From NCBI GenBank assembly GCA_927443345.1, contig CAKMKJ010000008.1, positions 1 through 34,574 of the forward strand: 34,574 nucleotides of DNA. The letters run 5' to 3'. Positions 1-9,292 of this stretch are shown one piece after another. Positions within the stretch are counted from its first letter, which is position 1. Each line of letters begins with the position of its first letter. The stretch is from an uncultured Anaerolineaceae bacterium (lineage in GTDB: Bacteria; Chloroflexota; Anaerolineae; Anaerolineales; Anaerolineaceae). A model generated the notes under the pieces. The model was given only the letters and a program-made list of their open reading frames with translations. It was not told the origin of the DNA and ran no database searches. The position numbers and the translations under genes are program-made.

Positions 1-1290
<1,290 letters not shown>

Positions 1291-1407
1291 TTATGATTAG
1301 GAATTGCAAATAGCATTCTCTCAATACAAGGTAGAAAAGGTAGATTCTTTATTTTTGAGTACAACTCCTTTCTAAAGTGATTTGTATGACCAGGATCGAT
1401 TTGAATA

Positions 1408-2490
1408 TCACTTTGTTTCTTGTTGTTTTTGCAATGCAATACGGTCTTGCATCCTTGCTTGAACCTGATCGATAATGACTGCAAGCACGATAACTGCGCC
1501 CTTGATTACTTTTTGCCAGAAGGAAGAAACACCCATCATGATTAGACCATCACCCAAAACGCCGATGACAAATGCTCCAATTAGGGTTCCGCCAATACTT
1601 CCACGCCCGCCAGCTAAAGATGTACCACCTAGAACCACTGCAGCAATCGCAGTTAGTTCAAAGGTATCTCCGGTAAGCGGATGAGCAGCTACGAGTTGTG
1701 AAGCAATAATCAACCCAACCGTAGCGGAACAAAAACCGCTAATACTGTAAACAATTATTTTTGTTTTGTTGATACGGACGCCTGAAAGTTCTGCTGCACG
1801 TTCATTGCCGCCAATTGCATAAACATGCCTACCGAATGCCATACGAGTAGTGACTATGTAAGCAATGATCGAAAACGCCACCATAATCCAGATTGAATAA
1901 TTGACGCCCAAAAAATCACCAGCCCCTAGAATCTGAAAACCAGTATTCCCATATTCGGGCCGTCCAACGATGTTAGGGAAGGTGTAACCATTGTTGCGCA
2001 GACCAGCTAAACCGCGAGCTACATATAACATGCCCATGGTAGCAATAAACGGGGCTACATTGAAGCGAGTGATAATAAAGCCGCTGATAGTACCCATCAA
2101 TGTGCCGATAGCAAGAGAAATGACCACTATCATCCATGTATGTGGATAAATAATTATGCCAAGCTGCGGCAATTGAATACCTTCATTGATCAAACCACCA
2201 GCGATCATGGCGGTCAATCCAACAATTGAACCAACCGACAGATCAATACCACCCGACAGGATCACAAATGTCATTCCGATTGCCAAAATGGCATTAATGG
2301 CAACGTGCTTTGTGATGATGACAACATTGTCAGGACTGACAAATTGAGGTGACAAAGAGGTAAAAACAACTAAAACCAGAATTAACGCGATAAAAGCGCG
2401 GCCTTTCAGTAAAAATTGCTGCACATCAGTTTTAGTGATTCGGCGTTTATTCTTCGATTCTTGCAATTTTGGGTTAGTTCCCTGATCCAT
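1408..2490 (-). CDS. Sugar ABC transporter permease, RbsC type
   Basis: Membrane subunit of a ribose/xylose-type carbohydrate importer (BPD_transp_2 family). The 360-residue protein is very hydrophobic after a charged N-terminus (SKNKRR), with about nine or ten membrane segments. Family-typical stretches are visible: GMTFVILSGGIDLSVGS near residue 80 and AAVVLGGTSLAGGRGSIGGT near residue 280. The frame extends upstream to 2523, but ATG 2490 is preferred because GGAGGT lies seven bases before it. This start overlaps the end of the ATPase gene by 17 bases, so the two are translationally coupled. It works with the ATPase, the DUF2291 protein and the binding protein on either side. Confidence 0.93.
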   Translation of the reverse strand: MDQGTNPKLQESKNKRRITKTDVQQFLLKGRAFIALILVLVVFTSLSPQFVSPDNVVIITKHVAINAILAIGMTFVILSGGIDLSVGSIVGLTAMIAGGLINEGIQLPQLGIIIYPHTWMIVVISLAIGTLMGTISGFIITRFNVAPFIATMGMLYVARGLAGLRNNGYTFPNIVGRPEYGNTGFQILGAGDFLGVNYSIWIMVAFSIIAYIVTTRMAFGRHVYAIGGNERAAELSGVRINKTKIIVYSISGFCSATVGLIIASQLVAAHPLTGDTFELTAIAAVVLGGTSLAGGRGSIGGTLIGAFVIGVLGDGLIMMGVSSFWQKVIKGAVIVLAVIIDQVQARMQDRIALQKQQETK

Positions 2491-4060
2491 TATTATTACC
2501 TCCGTTTGATGGGCCGTGACCAATGGCAGAAGCCAAGACTAATTTTTCTTCAGTTGCCTCGTCGTGAGTAAATTCTCCAGTTATTGCGCCTTTAGACATT
2601 ACAATAATTCGGTCAGACAAGGCCAAAACTTCTTTTAGTTCAGATGAGACAAAAATAACGCCGTACTTTTGCAAAGCCAGTCTATTCATAATCTCAAAGA
2701 TTTCAGATTTGGCTCCAACATCAATTCCACGGGTAGGCTCATCAAGAAGAAGTACTTTAGGTTTTGTCAATAACCCTTTTGCAACAACTACTTTTTGTTG
2801 ATTACCGCCACTCAATGAGGTAATTGGTTGCTGAGTGCTCGCCACACGAATGGATAATTCTTTTACCTGTTGATCTGTAGCGATTTTCTCTTTTTTACTC
2901 AACAGGAATATTCTTTTCATGTAGTTCTTTAAACTTGCAAGAAGCATATTATCTTTTACAGATAGTGTCTGAACCAAACCATACCGTTGTCGATCTTCTG
3001 GTACCAAAACAAATCCCGCTTTTATGCGTTCAGTCACTGATTTTGAGGTTATTGGACAGCCATTCAGCCAAATCTTGCCTTTGGTTTGCAGTTTCGCTCC
3101 TGCAAGACAATCGACCAAATCAGACCGACCAGCGCCCATCAGGCCATAAAAACCCAGGATTTCACCTTCACGTAGATCGAAAGAAAGATGGTCAAGTAAA
3201 TATCCACCTCCGATTCTTGGTAGTGTAAGGTCTTCAACCTTTAAAAGAACTTCTCCGATTTCATGTTCACGGCGGGTAAACAAAGCTGCGGGATTTCTTC
3301 CAACCATTTTTTCAATAAGCCAGGGAACGGTTACATTTGAAGCCTCTTCATCAGCAACCTTTTTGCCATCCCTAAAGACAGTAATGAAATCACCTATCTG
3401 AAGAAGCTCTTCCAGTTTATGAGAAATATAAATAATCGAGACTCCATGAGCCTTCAGATCACGGATGACACGGAAGAGAATTTCAACCTCAGAAGCACTT
3501 AATGCCGAAGTGGGTTCATCCATGATCAACACACGCACATCTTGCGCCAAGGCTTTGGCAATTTCAACAATTTGCTGCTGCCCAATTCTCAACTCTCCCA
3601 CTAATTCGTTGGGGTTGATACTTTGCTCAAGTCGATGAATTAAATCAATCGCCTTCTGCTTTTCATTTTTTTTATCAATTATTCCGTTTTGACAAATTTC
3701 TCTTGCAAGAAAAATATTGTCTACAACGCTAAGGTTTAAACAAAGGTTCAATTCTTGATAGATGATTCCGATTCCGAGTCGGCTGGCATCTAATGGTGAT
3801 TTAAGGTTTATTTCTTTACCATCCAGCAATACTTTTCCGCTGGTGGGCTGTTCAACGCCAGCAAGGATTTTCATCAGTGTTGACTTACCTGCGCCATTTT
3901 CTCCAATAAGAACGCTTACTTTTCCTTTATGCACATTGAAGGAGACATCGTCCAATGCAACTGTGCCAGGAAAAACCTTGGTAATGTTATGAGCAGTCAA
4001 GACAATAGTATCTGCCTCGACAGGAGAACCCACATCCAAAACAGGATCTTTTTCTAGCAT
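2474..4060 (-). CDS. Sugar ABC transporter ATP-binding protein, RbsA type (two ABC domains)
   Basis: Energising subunit of the sugar importer; it has the double-ATPase layout of RbsA/XylG/MglA. The first domain carries Walker A GENGAGKST (about residue 54), a signature region (ELRIGQQQIVEIAKAL) and Walker B VLIMDEPTSAL. The second has the degenerate Walker A typical of the family (GLMGAGRSD), the signature LSGGNQQKVVVAKGL and Walker B LLLDEPTRGID. The length of 528 residues is slightly above the usual 500. The extra Gly/Asn-rich tail (GGNNNGSGN) is encoded by the ribosome-binding site and start region of the permease gene. GGGAGAC precedes ATG 4060. The preceding DUF2291 gene ends five bases upstream. 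Confidence 0.95.
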   Translation of the reverse strand: MLEKDPVLDVGSPVEADTIVLTAHNITKVFPGTVALDDVSFNVHKGKVSVLIGENGAGKSTLMKILAGVEQPTSGKVLLDGKEINLKSPLDASRLGIGIIYQELNLCLNLSVVDNIFLAREICQNGIIDKKNEKQKAIDLIHRLEQSINPNELVGELRIGQQQIVEIAKALAQDVRVLIMDEPTSALSASEVEILFRVIRDLKAHGVSIIYISHKLEELLQIGDFITVFRDGKKVADEEASNVTVPWLIEKMVGRNPAALFTRREHEIGEVLLKVEDLTLPRIGGGYLLDHLSFDLREGEILGFYGLMGAGRSDLVDCLAGAKLQTKGKIWLNGCPITSKSVTERIKAGFVLVPEDRQRYGLVQTLSVKDNMLLASLKNYMKRIFLLSKKEKIATDQQVKELSIRVASTQQPITSLSGGNQQKVVVAKGLLTKPKVLLLDEPTRGIDVGAKSEIFEIMNRLALQKYGVIFVSSELKEVLALSDRIIVMSKGAITGEFTHDEATEEKLVLASAIGHGPSNGGNNNGSGN

Positions 4061-4065
4061 GTTTT

Positions 4066-4767
4066 TTAGTCTCCCAATTCTATGTGGGTCGGCACAATGC
4101 GAATTTCTGTCATATCAATTTGAATTATGTTAAATGTGCGAATACTAAAAGCACCTTCAACCATAATTGTTTTTCCAATCCAACTGCTTTTATCTTCACT
4201 ACCGAGAATGTCAGTAAGAACGCGCTTATTAATTTCAGACGCCACTTTGCCATATTCAGTTTGTTCTTTAAAATCACCAAAACTAATAAAACCACCCGCA
4301 TCTCGAACTGAAGTTTCATCACTTGGGATACGCGTTCCAATGTACATGAGAACTTTAATTGGTCCTGTGTAATCATCGACCTGAATTTCGATGGTGCCAG
4401 TACTTGATTCGGTGTTCACAGCGGTAACTTTTCCGGTGGTCTTGACCATGTAAACATGCGATTCACCAACAGTGATCAGGCCAAATTCATTTGCGATTGG
4501 AGCCAGGGTTTCTTTTTGAACAATTCCGCTTGCATCTGGTGTTATTTTCACAAGTACATCGGCGAGATTTACTGATTTTTCATCATAAGCCGGTAACAGT
4601 GTTGACATCCAGATTTCGTCGACATACTTCGCTGGATCAAAGGCTTCATTTTGGACTGCTTGTTGAGCACTCTCAATTGTGACCACGGTGAAACCGAAGC
4701 GCACCATGAAACCCAAAACGATGATGACAATTACAGGAAAGATGAATTTGGAAAGTTTTTGTTTCAT
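4066..4767 (-). CDS. DUF2291 family membrane-anchored periplasmic protein
   Basis: A 233-residue protein of the DUF2291 family, which is known mainly from neighbourhoods of ribose-type ABC importers; its function is not established. One N-terminal membrane helix (residues about 8-29) precedes the main domain, and no lipobox cysteine is present, so it is probably anchored by an uncleaved helix. Visible family features are the segment YVDEIWMSTLLPAYDEKSV, an OB-like beta-rich middle (GTIEIQVDDYTGPIKVLMYIG) and a C-terminal GKTIMVEGAFS strand pair. It lies between the kinase (four-base gap) and the ATPase (five-base gap), so it is part of the operon and probably assists the transporter outside the membrane. 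Confidence 0.82.
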   Translation of the reverse strand: MKQKLSKFIFPVIVIIVLGFMVRFGFTVVTIESAQQAVQNEAFDPAKYVDEIWMSTLLPAYDEKSVNLADVLVKITPDASGIVQKETLAPIANEFGLITVGESHVYMVKTTGKVTAVNTESSTGTIEIQVDDYTGPIKVLMYIGTRIPSDETSVRDAGGFISFGDFKEQTEYGKVASEINKRVLTDILGSEDKSSWIGKTIMVEGAFSIRTFNIIQIDMTEIRIVPTHIELGD

Positions 4768-4771
4768 TAAT

Positions 4772-6280
4772 TTATCCTTCTTTGGTTTGATTCAAGATCT
4801 GATTTACGGCAAGATGCCAATTTTCCAATAAACCATCAATTGTTTTTACATCCCGTTTTGGTGTAAATTTGGTGTACTCAGCAGGCAATGCCGCTAATTC
4901 ACTTTGTGTAGCAAAAATTTTCAATCCTAATGCGCCACTATAAACTGCTCCCAAGGCCGATAGTTCTGGTAATTGTGAAGCCAGCAAAGTGTTTTGATTT
5001 AAATCAGAAATAAATTGCATTAAGAATGAATTGCTCACCGCTCCGCCATCACCATGAACTGTCATCAGGTCAACCCCTGCATCTTTACTCATTGCGTTAA
5101 TGACATCTGTAACGATAAACCCTATCGATTCCAATGCAGCACGTACGATATGAGCTCTTGTAGTTGAAGGTGTCATGCCTAAAATGGCTGCTTTTACATC
5201 TGAACGCCAGTAAGGAGCGCTCAACCCAACAAAGGCAGGAATGAAATGAACACCCCCATTATCAGGAACAGATAAAGCCAATGCTTCTGTTTCGGCAACA
5301 TTTGTAATTAACTGCATCTGGTCTCGCAACCAAGTGATGGTTGCCCCGGTAAAATTGATAATCCCTTCAAATGCGTACGTTGGAGCCCCGTCCATTACCC
5401 ACGCCAGAGCCGTCACAGTACCGCTATCAGATAGCCGCTTTTCGTGACCAATATTCAATAGAATAGAGGATCCAGTTCCAAAGGTGACTTTTGCACTACC
5501 AGGCTCAAAACACCTTTGGGCAAACAATGCTGCCTGAGAGTCGCCCATAACGCCATAGATGGGGATACGTGTGTTGAGGAAACCAACCAAATCCGTATCC
5601 CCAAACCAGGCTTTACTTTCGCGCACTTCAGGGAGAAGAAAGAAATCCACACCAAACACGTCACATAACGCTTGACTCCATGACAGCTTTTCAATGTCAT
5701 AGAAAAGTGTTCGTGAGGCATTGGTATGGTCTGTTGCATACACTTTGCAATTCGTTAATCGGTAGATCAAATAGGAGTCAATCGTGCCGAATAACGCAGA
5801 GCCGTCTTTTAATCGGTCTTGCAAATCAGGCCTTGAGTCTAGCAACCACCGTAATTTACTGGCCGGAAAGTAAGTATCGATCTTCAATCCAGTCAATTCA
5901 TGCACCAAACCCTCTTTACCGGCGCTGACCAATTGGTCACAAATAGCAGCACCACGGCGGCATTGCCAGACAATAGCATTGCAAAGAGGATGACCTGTTT
6001 CTTTATCAAAAATAACAAATGTTTCTCGTTGGTTGGTAATACTAAGTGCTAATAGATTGTTCCATTTTTCAGTATGGCGAGACAACAAAGCCGTGGTGGC
6101 TTTCAAAGTGTTTTGGAATATTTCTTCTGCATTGTGTTCAACCCAACCTGGTTTAGGATAAATCTGTTGATGAGAACACGTTTCTTGATCTACAAGACAC
6201 CCCTCCTGAGAAAACAGGAGTGCTTTTGTAGCAGAAGTGCTTTGGTCAATCGCAAGAAATAACCCGGCAGAATTTACCAT
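4772..6280 (-). CDS. FGGY-family carbohydrate kinase, glycerol-kinase-like, substrate unknown
   Basis: An ATP-dependent sugar or polyol kinase of 502 residues, the normal FGGY length. The N-terminal phosphate loop is AIDQSTSATKALLF. Regions resembling glycerol kinase follow: ITNQRET, NAIVWQ, a Tyr in KIDTYFPASKLRW, TDHTNASRT, and FGTGSS for nucleotide binding. In glycerol kinase the substrate is held by Arg-Glu, Trp, Tyr and an Asp-Gln pair. Here the last pair reads Asp-Ser (GDSQAALF), so one substrate contact differs and glycerol need not be the substrate. AGGAAAAA precedes ATG 6280, six bases after transketolase C. Between a sugar importer and a split transketolase it most likely phosphorylates a ketose or a related compound. 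Confidence 0.88.
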   Translation of the reverse strand: MVNSAGLFLAIDQSTSATKALLFSQEGCLVDQETCSHQQIYPKPGWVEHNAEEIFQNTLKATTALLSRHTEKWNNLLALSITNQRETFVIFDKETGHPLCNAIVWQCRRGAAICDQLVSAGKEGLVHELTGLKIDTYFPASKLRWLLDSRPDLQDRLKDGSALFGTIDSYLIYRLTNCKVYATDHTNASRTLFYDIEKLSWSQALCDVFGVDFFLLPEVRESKAWFGDTDLVGFLNTRIPIYGVMGDSQAALFAQRCFEPGSAKVTFGTGSSILLNIGHEKRLSDSGTVTALAWVMDGAPTYAFEGIINFTGATITWLRDQMQLITNVAETEALALSVPDNGGVHFIPAFVGLSAPYWRSDVKAAILGMTPSTTRAHIVRAALESIGFIVTDVINAMSKDAGVDLMTVHGDGGAVSNSFLMQFISDLNQNTLLASQLPELSALGAVYSGALGLKIFATQSELAALPAEYTKFTPKRDVKTIDGLLENWHLAVNQILNQTKEG

Positions 6281-6286
6281 TTTTTC

Positions 6287-7252
6287 CTATCGTTGTTCGA
6301 GAAGTTGAGTAGCTGTCTTTGCGAGCCCTTGAGGTGAAATGCCATAATGTTTGAATATTTCGCCTTGACTGCCGGTCACAGTATGTTCATCCGGGATACC
6401 CACAATTTTAAATGGACGATTGATTCCAGCCTGCATCAGAAATGAAGCCACTCGGCTACCCAATCCACCATTTATACTGTGTTCTTCGACAGTAATAACA
6501 ACCTTTGATTTTTCTACGGCTTGTCGAACAGCGAGTTCATCAAAAGGGCGCAGGCTATGAACACTCAGAACACAACATTTAAGTCCCTCACTGACAAGGT
6601 CTTGACTTGCTAAAAATGCCGGCGCAACCGTCTCGCCAATTGCAATAAAGACAACATCATATGAATCCTGGTTTGGCGTCAGTTGAATTGCTTTGCCAAT
6701 TTCAAAATATGTTTCAACATTATGAAGATGAGGCATGGCCTTTTTACCAAATCGAATATAGAGCGGCCTGGGATGGTTAATTGCTGCCTGGATTACTTTT
6801 TGTGTTTCAAAATTATCTGCAGGAGCAACAATATCAATGTTGTTAATGGCTTGCATCACGGCAAAATCATGCAAGGAATGATGGGTGGTTCCAAGTGCAC
6901 CATAACTAACCCCTGCACTGATGCCAATAATCTTTACGGGGTGGTCAGAATATGCAACATCATTTTTTATTTGTTCCAGCGAGCGGGCCGTCAGAAAGCA
7001 AGCTGGTGAGATTGTAAAAACTTTTTTGCCCATTGATGACAAACCAGCAGACACACCCACAAGGTTTTGTTCGGCAATGCCAATCTCAACAATCTGTTGA
7101 GGAAATTTTTCAGCGAATGGTGTAACACGACCAGAACCACGAGAGTCACTGGTGCAGATCAAGATATCACGATCATTCTCAGCTAATTCGATTAATGTCT
7201 GTGCAAAAAAATCAAGGTTGGTTTTTCCGAGAGAGAGTGTAGTATCAGCCAT
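6287..7252 (-). CDS. Transketolase C-terminal subunit (pyrimidine-binding and C-terminal domains)
   Basis: The second half of a split transketolase, 321 residues. The pyrimidine-binding domain includes the catalytic-type glutamate segment VEIGIAEQNLVGVSAGL (about residue 55-70) and the PACFLTARSLEQIKNDVAYSD region. The C-terminal transketolase domain follows (VVFIAIGETVAPAFLA, then VITVEEHSINGGLGS). It must pair with the N-terminal subunit to bind thiamine diphosphate at the interface. Its start overlaps the end of that gene by eight bases, which points to coupled translation. The reaction moves a two-carbon unit from a ketose phosphate to an aldose phosphate. Split forms of this kind often serve dedicated catabolic operons. 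Confidence 0.92.
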   Translation of the reverse strand: MADTTLSLGKTNLDFFAQTLIELAENDRDILICTSDSRGSGRVTPFAEKFPQQIVEIGIAEQNLVGVSAGLSSMGKKVFTISPACFLTARSLEQIKNDVAYSDHPVKIIGISAGVSYGALGTTHHSLHDFAVMQAINNIDIVAPADNFETQKVIQAAINHPRPLYIRFGKKAMPHLHNVETYFEIGKAIQLTPNQDSYDVVFIAIGETVAPAFLASQDLVSEGLKCCVLSVHSLRPFDELAVRQAVEKSKVVITVEEHSINGGLGSRVASFLMQAGINRPFKIVGIPDEHTVTGSQGEIFKHYGISPQGLAKTATQLLEQR

Positions 7253-8117
7253 TTGAGTTCTCCACTTTCTGCTCAGCTAAATCAAGTTCTTGAATGGCCA
7301 ACGCGTACTCTTCATCTGTCGGAACACGGTGATGCCAGCCGACGTTATCTTCCATAAAACTAATCCCTTTACCTTTTATAGTATGCGCTAAAACCAGGTT
7401 CGGTTTTTCTTCTTCAAAGGGCAATGTATCAAACAGAGCCGCTAATTCACCAACATTGTTTCCATCTACATGACGAACCGCAAAACCAAATGCTGAAAAT
7501 TTTTCATCCAAAGATTCCATTGCCATTACATTTTCTGTGCGCCCGCTGATTTGAAGCGTGTTGCGGTCAACAATAGCAACCAGATTGTCAAGTTTATAAT
7601 TTGCTGCACTGGCAGAAGCTTCCCAAATTGATCCCTCGGTTAATTCTCCATCACCCATGATAGTAAAAACCCGATTATCACGATGATCCATTTTGGCAGC
7701 CAAAGCCATACCCACCGAAATTGATAATCCGTGCCCGAGGGCGCCAGTATTTTGTTCTATACCAGGGATGCTACGTGTCGGGTGACCAATAAATGGTGAG
7801 TTATATTTTTCTATCGTGTTTAGCTCATCAATTGTATAAAAACCCTGATCGAGAAGCACCGCATACAACGCTTCAACTGAATGCCCTTTACTGTGAACAT
7901 AATGATCACGATCAATATCACCAAAATTCTTTGTGGTAATGTTCATGGTTTGGTTGTAAAGAACATTAAGAATATCCACACATGAAAGACTTCCACCGGT
8001 GTGGCCTGCTTTTGCTGAATAAATAAGAGAAAGGATTGTTTTTCGGTATTGAATTGACTTAAATTCCAATAATGCCGTTTTTTCTCGTGAAATCAGGTGA
8101 TCTGAAGTGGATATCAT
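7245..8117 (-). CDS. Transketolase N-terminal subunit (thiamine diphosphate-binding)
   Basis: The first half of a split transketolase, 290 residues, and the first gene of the catabolic operon. It shows SAKAGHTGGSLSCVDIL near the N-terminus, HSKGHSVEALYAVL, GHGLSISVGMALAAK and the thiamine diphosphate/Mg motif MGDGELTEGSIWEA followed by the Asn of DNLVAIVDRN. The C-terminal HTIKGKGISFMED segment is also typical. ATG 8117 lies just downstream of AGGA. A perfect palindrome overlaps this start region, so a repressor could block both promoter escape and initiation. It acts with the adjacent C-terminal subunit. Confidence 0.93.
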   Translation of the reverse strand: MISTSDHLISREKTALLEFKSIQYRKTILSLIYSAKAGHTGGSLSCVDILNVLYNQTMNITTKNFGDIDRDHYVHSKGHSVEALYAVLLDQGFYTIDELNTIEKYNSPFIGHPTRSIPGIEQNTGALGHGLSISVGMALAAKMDHRDNRVFTIMGDGELTEGSIWEASASAANYKLDNLVAIVDRNTLQISGRTENVMAMESLDEKFSAFGFAVRHVDGNNVGELAALFDTLPFEEEKPNLVLAHTIKGKGISFMEDNVGWHHRVPTDEEYALAIQELDLAEQKVENSNG

Positions 8118-8129
8118 GAATAATTATTC
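8118..8129. promoter_or_regulatory. Candidate operator O1, perfect 12-bp palindrome
   Basis: GAATAATTATTC is a perfect palindrome. It lies directly upstream of the transketolase start codon and upstream of the -35 box of the divergent regulator promoter. A near-identical site (GAATATTTATTC) sits at 8195-8206, with centres 77 bases apart. Inference: binding sites of the adjacent SorC-family regulator. Confidence 0.55.
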
Positions 8130-8133
8130 CTAG

Positions 8134-8162
8134 TTGGATATTTATTTTGCTAATGCTATAAT
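8134..8162 (+). promoter_or_regulatory. Promoter of the SorC-family regulator gene
   Basis: A -35 box TTGGAT (8134-8139) and a perfect -10 box TATAAT (8157-8162) are 17 bases apart. The -10 box overlaps that of the opposing promoter almost completely, so the two promoters should exclude each other. Confidence 0.72.
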
Positions 8163-8186
8163 ACAATATGAAAATAGAAAATCCAA
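8158..8186 (-). promoter_or_regulatory. Promoter of the transketolase-kinase-transporter operon
   Basis: On the minus strand TTGGAT (8186-8181) and TATTAT (8163-8158) are separated by 17 bases. The arrangement mirrors the plus-strand promoter with the same -35 hexamer. Transcription would begin near 8151 and pass through the O1 palindrome before the transketolase start. Confidence 0.68.
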
Positions 8187-8194
8187 CAAAAAAC

Positions 8195-8206
8195 GAATAT
8201 TTATTC
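8195..8206. promoter_or_regulatory. Candidate operator O2, near-palindrome
   Basis: GAATATTTATTC differs from the O1 palindrome at one position. It lies upstream of the operon -35 box and downstream of the regulator transcription start. Together with flanking GTTGGAT sequences, the 8116-8139 and 8181-8208 blocks form one large inverted repeat centred on the shared -10 region. Confidence 0.5.
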
Positions 8207-8237
8207 ATAACCAAATTTTTATTCAAGGGGTTTTTAC

Positions 8238-9194
8238 ATGGCTCGTATCGATGAACTTCGCATGATTGCTCGAGTTGCCCGTTTATATTACGAAATGGAC
8301 AAAAGGCAATCAGAAATAGCTGAACAACTTGGCTTATCACAGACTACAGTATCGCGCCTACTTAGCCGTTCGAAAGAAGAAGGTATCATCCGCATATCGA
8401 TCAATATGCCAAAGGGTGTATATACTGAACTGGAAGAAGCCCTGGTCATGAAATTCAATTTGCGAGACGCGATTGTTGTCGATAGCCTGGATAATGATGA
8501 AAATTTGATACAACGAGATTTGGGGGCAGCCGCGGCTTACTATCTTGAATCTGCGATCCGCCCCAATGAAATCATCGGAATATCCTCCTGGAGTGCAACA
8601 CTTTTAGCTCTGGTTGATGCGCTCCATCCACTACCGCGCAAAGCAGGGGTTAAAGTTGTTCAAATACTGGGAGGGGTTGGTAATCCATCAGTTGAAGCAC
8701 ACGCCACTCGATTAACATCCCGGTTGGGGCAACTTGTTAATGGTGAAGTTGTTTTTTTACCTGTCCCCGGAATTTTAGCCTCAGAAGAAGCCCGCAACAT
8801 TCTTTTAGGCGACGATGTTACCAAAAACGCTTTGCAGTTGTTTGATAGCGTCACCACAGCATTAGTTGGGATTGGCGCATTGGAACCTTCTCCTCTGCTG
8901 GCAGAAAGCGGTAATATTTTTTCGGCACATGATATGGAAATGCTACACCAAGGCAAAGCGGTTGGAGATGTACTGCTTCACTTTTTTGACATAAATGGAA
9001 ATCTGGTCGACACCGGTATGGATAAACGGGTAATCTCGATGGGGTTGGCTCAATTAACCAAAGTAAACCGCGCGATCGGTGTGGCAGGCGGGTCAAGGAA
9101 ATACTCAGGAATTTTAGGAGCCCTGCGTGGTCATTGGGTAAATATTTTAATAACAGACAGGTTTACAGCAGCCCGCCTTGAAAAGGAAGACTAA
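8238..9194 (+). CDS. SorC-family sugar-binding transcriptional regulator
   Basis: A 318-residue regulator with an N-terminal helix-turn-helix (KRQSEIAEQLGLSQTTVSRLLSR, about residues 22-45) and a C-terminal sugar-phosphate-binding domain of the SorC/DeoR-C type. The latter is recognised from IGISSWSATLLALVDAL, VVQILGGVGNPSVEAHATRL and the GVAGGSRKYSGILGALRG ending. Members of this family respond to a phosphorylated sugar made by the pathway they control. The gene is divergent from the catabolic operon and shares its control region. AAGGGG precedes ATG 8238 by eight bases. The chemoreceptor-like gene follows 98 bases downstream and may be cotranscribed. Confidence 0.92.
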   Translation: MARIDELRMIARVARLYYEMDKRQSEIAEQLGLSQTTVSRLLSRSKEEGIIRISINMPKGVYTELEEALVMKFNLRDAIVVDSLDNDENLIQRDLGAAAAYYLESAIRPNEIIGISSWSATLLALVDALHPLPRKAGVKVVQILGGVGNPSVEAHATRLTSRLGQLVNGEVVFLPVPGILASEEARNILLGDDVTKNALQLFDSVTTALVGIGALEPSPLLAESGNIFSAHDMEMLHQGKAVGDVLLHFFDINGNLVDTGMDKRVISMGLAQLTKVNRAIGVAGGSRKYSGILGALRGHWVNILITDRFTAARLEKED

Positions 9195-9292
9195 TCAGTT
9201 TAAAAATTTTATAGTTGCACAGTCCTGGACGTAAGTGAGCATCTTTAGAGTCATTAATCGTACACACTTCTGGTCGTGGAGGAAAAATCGCT

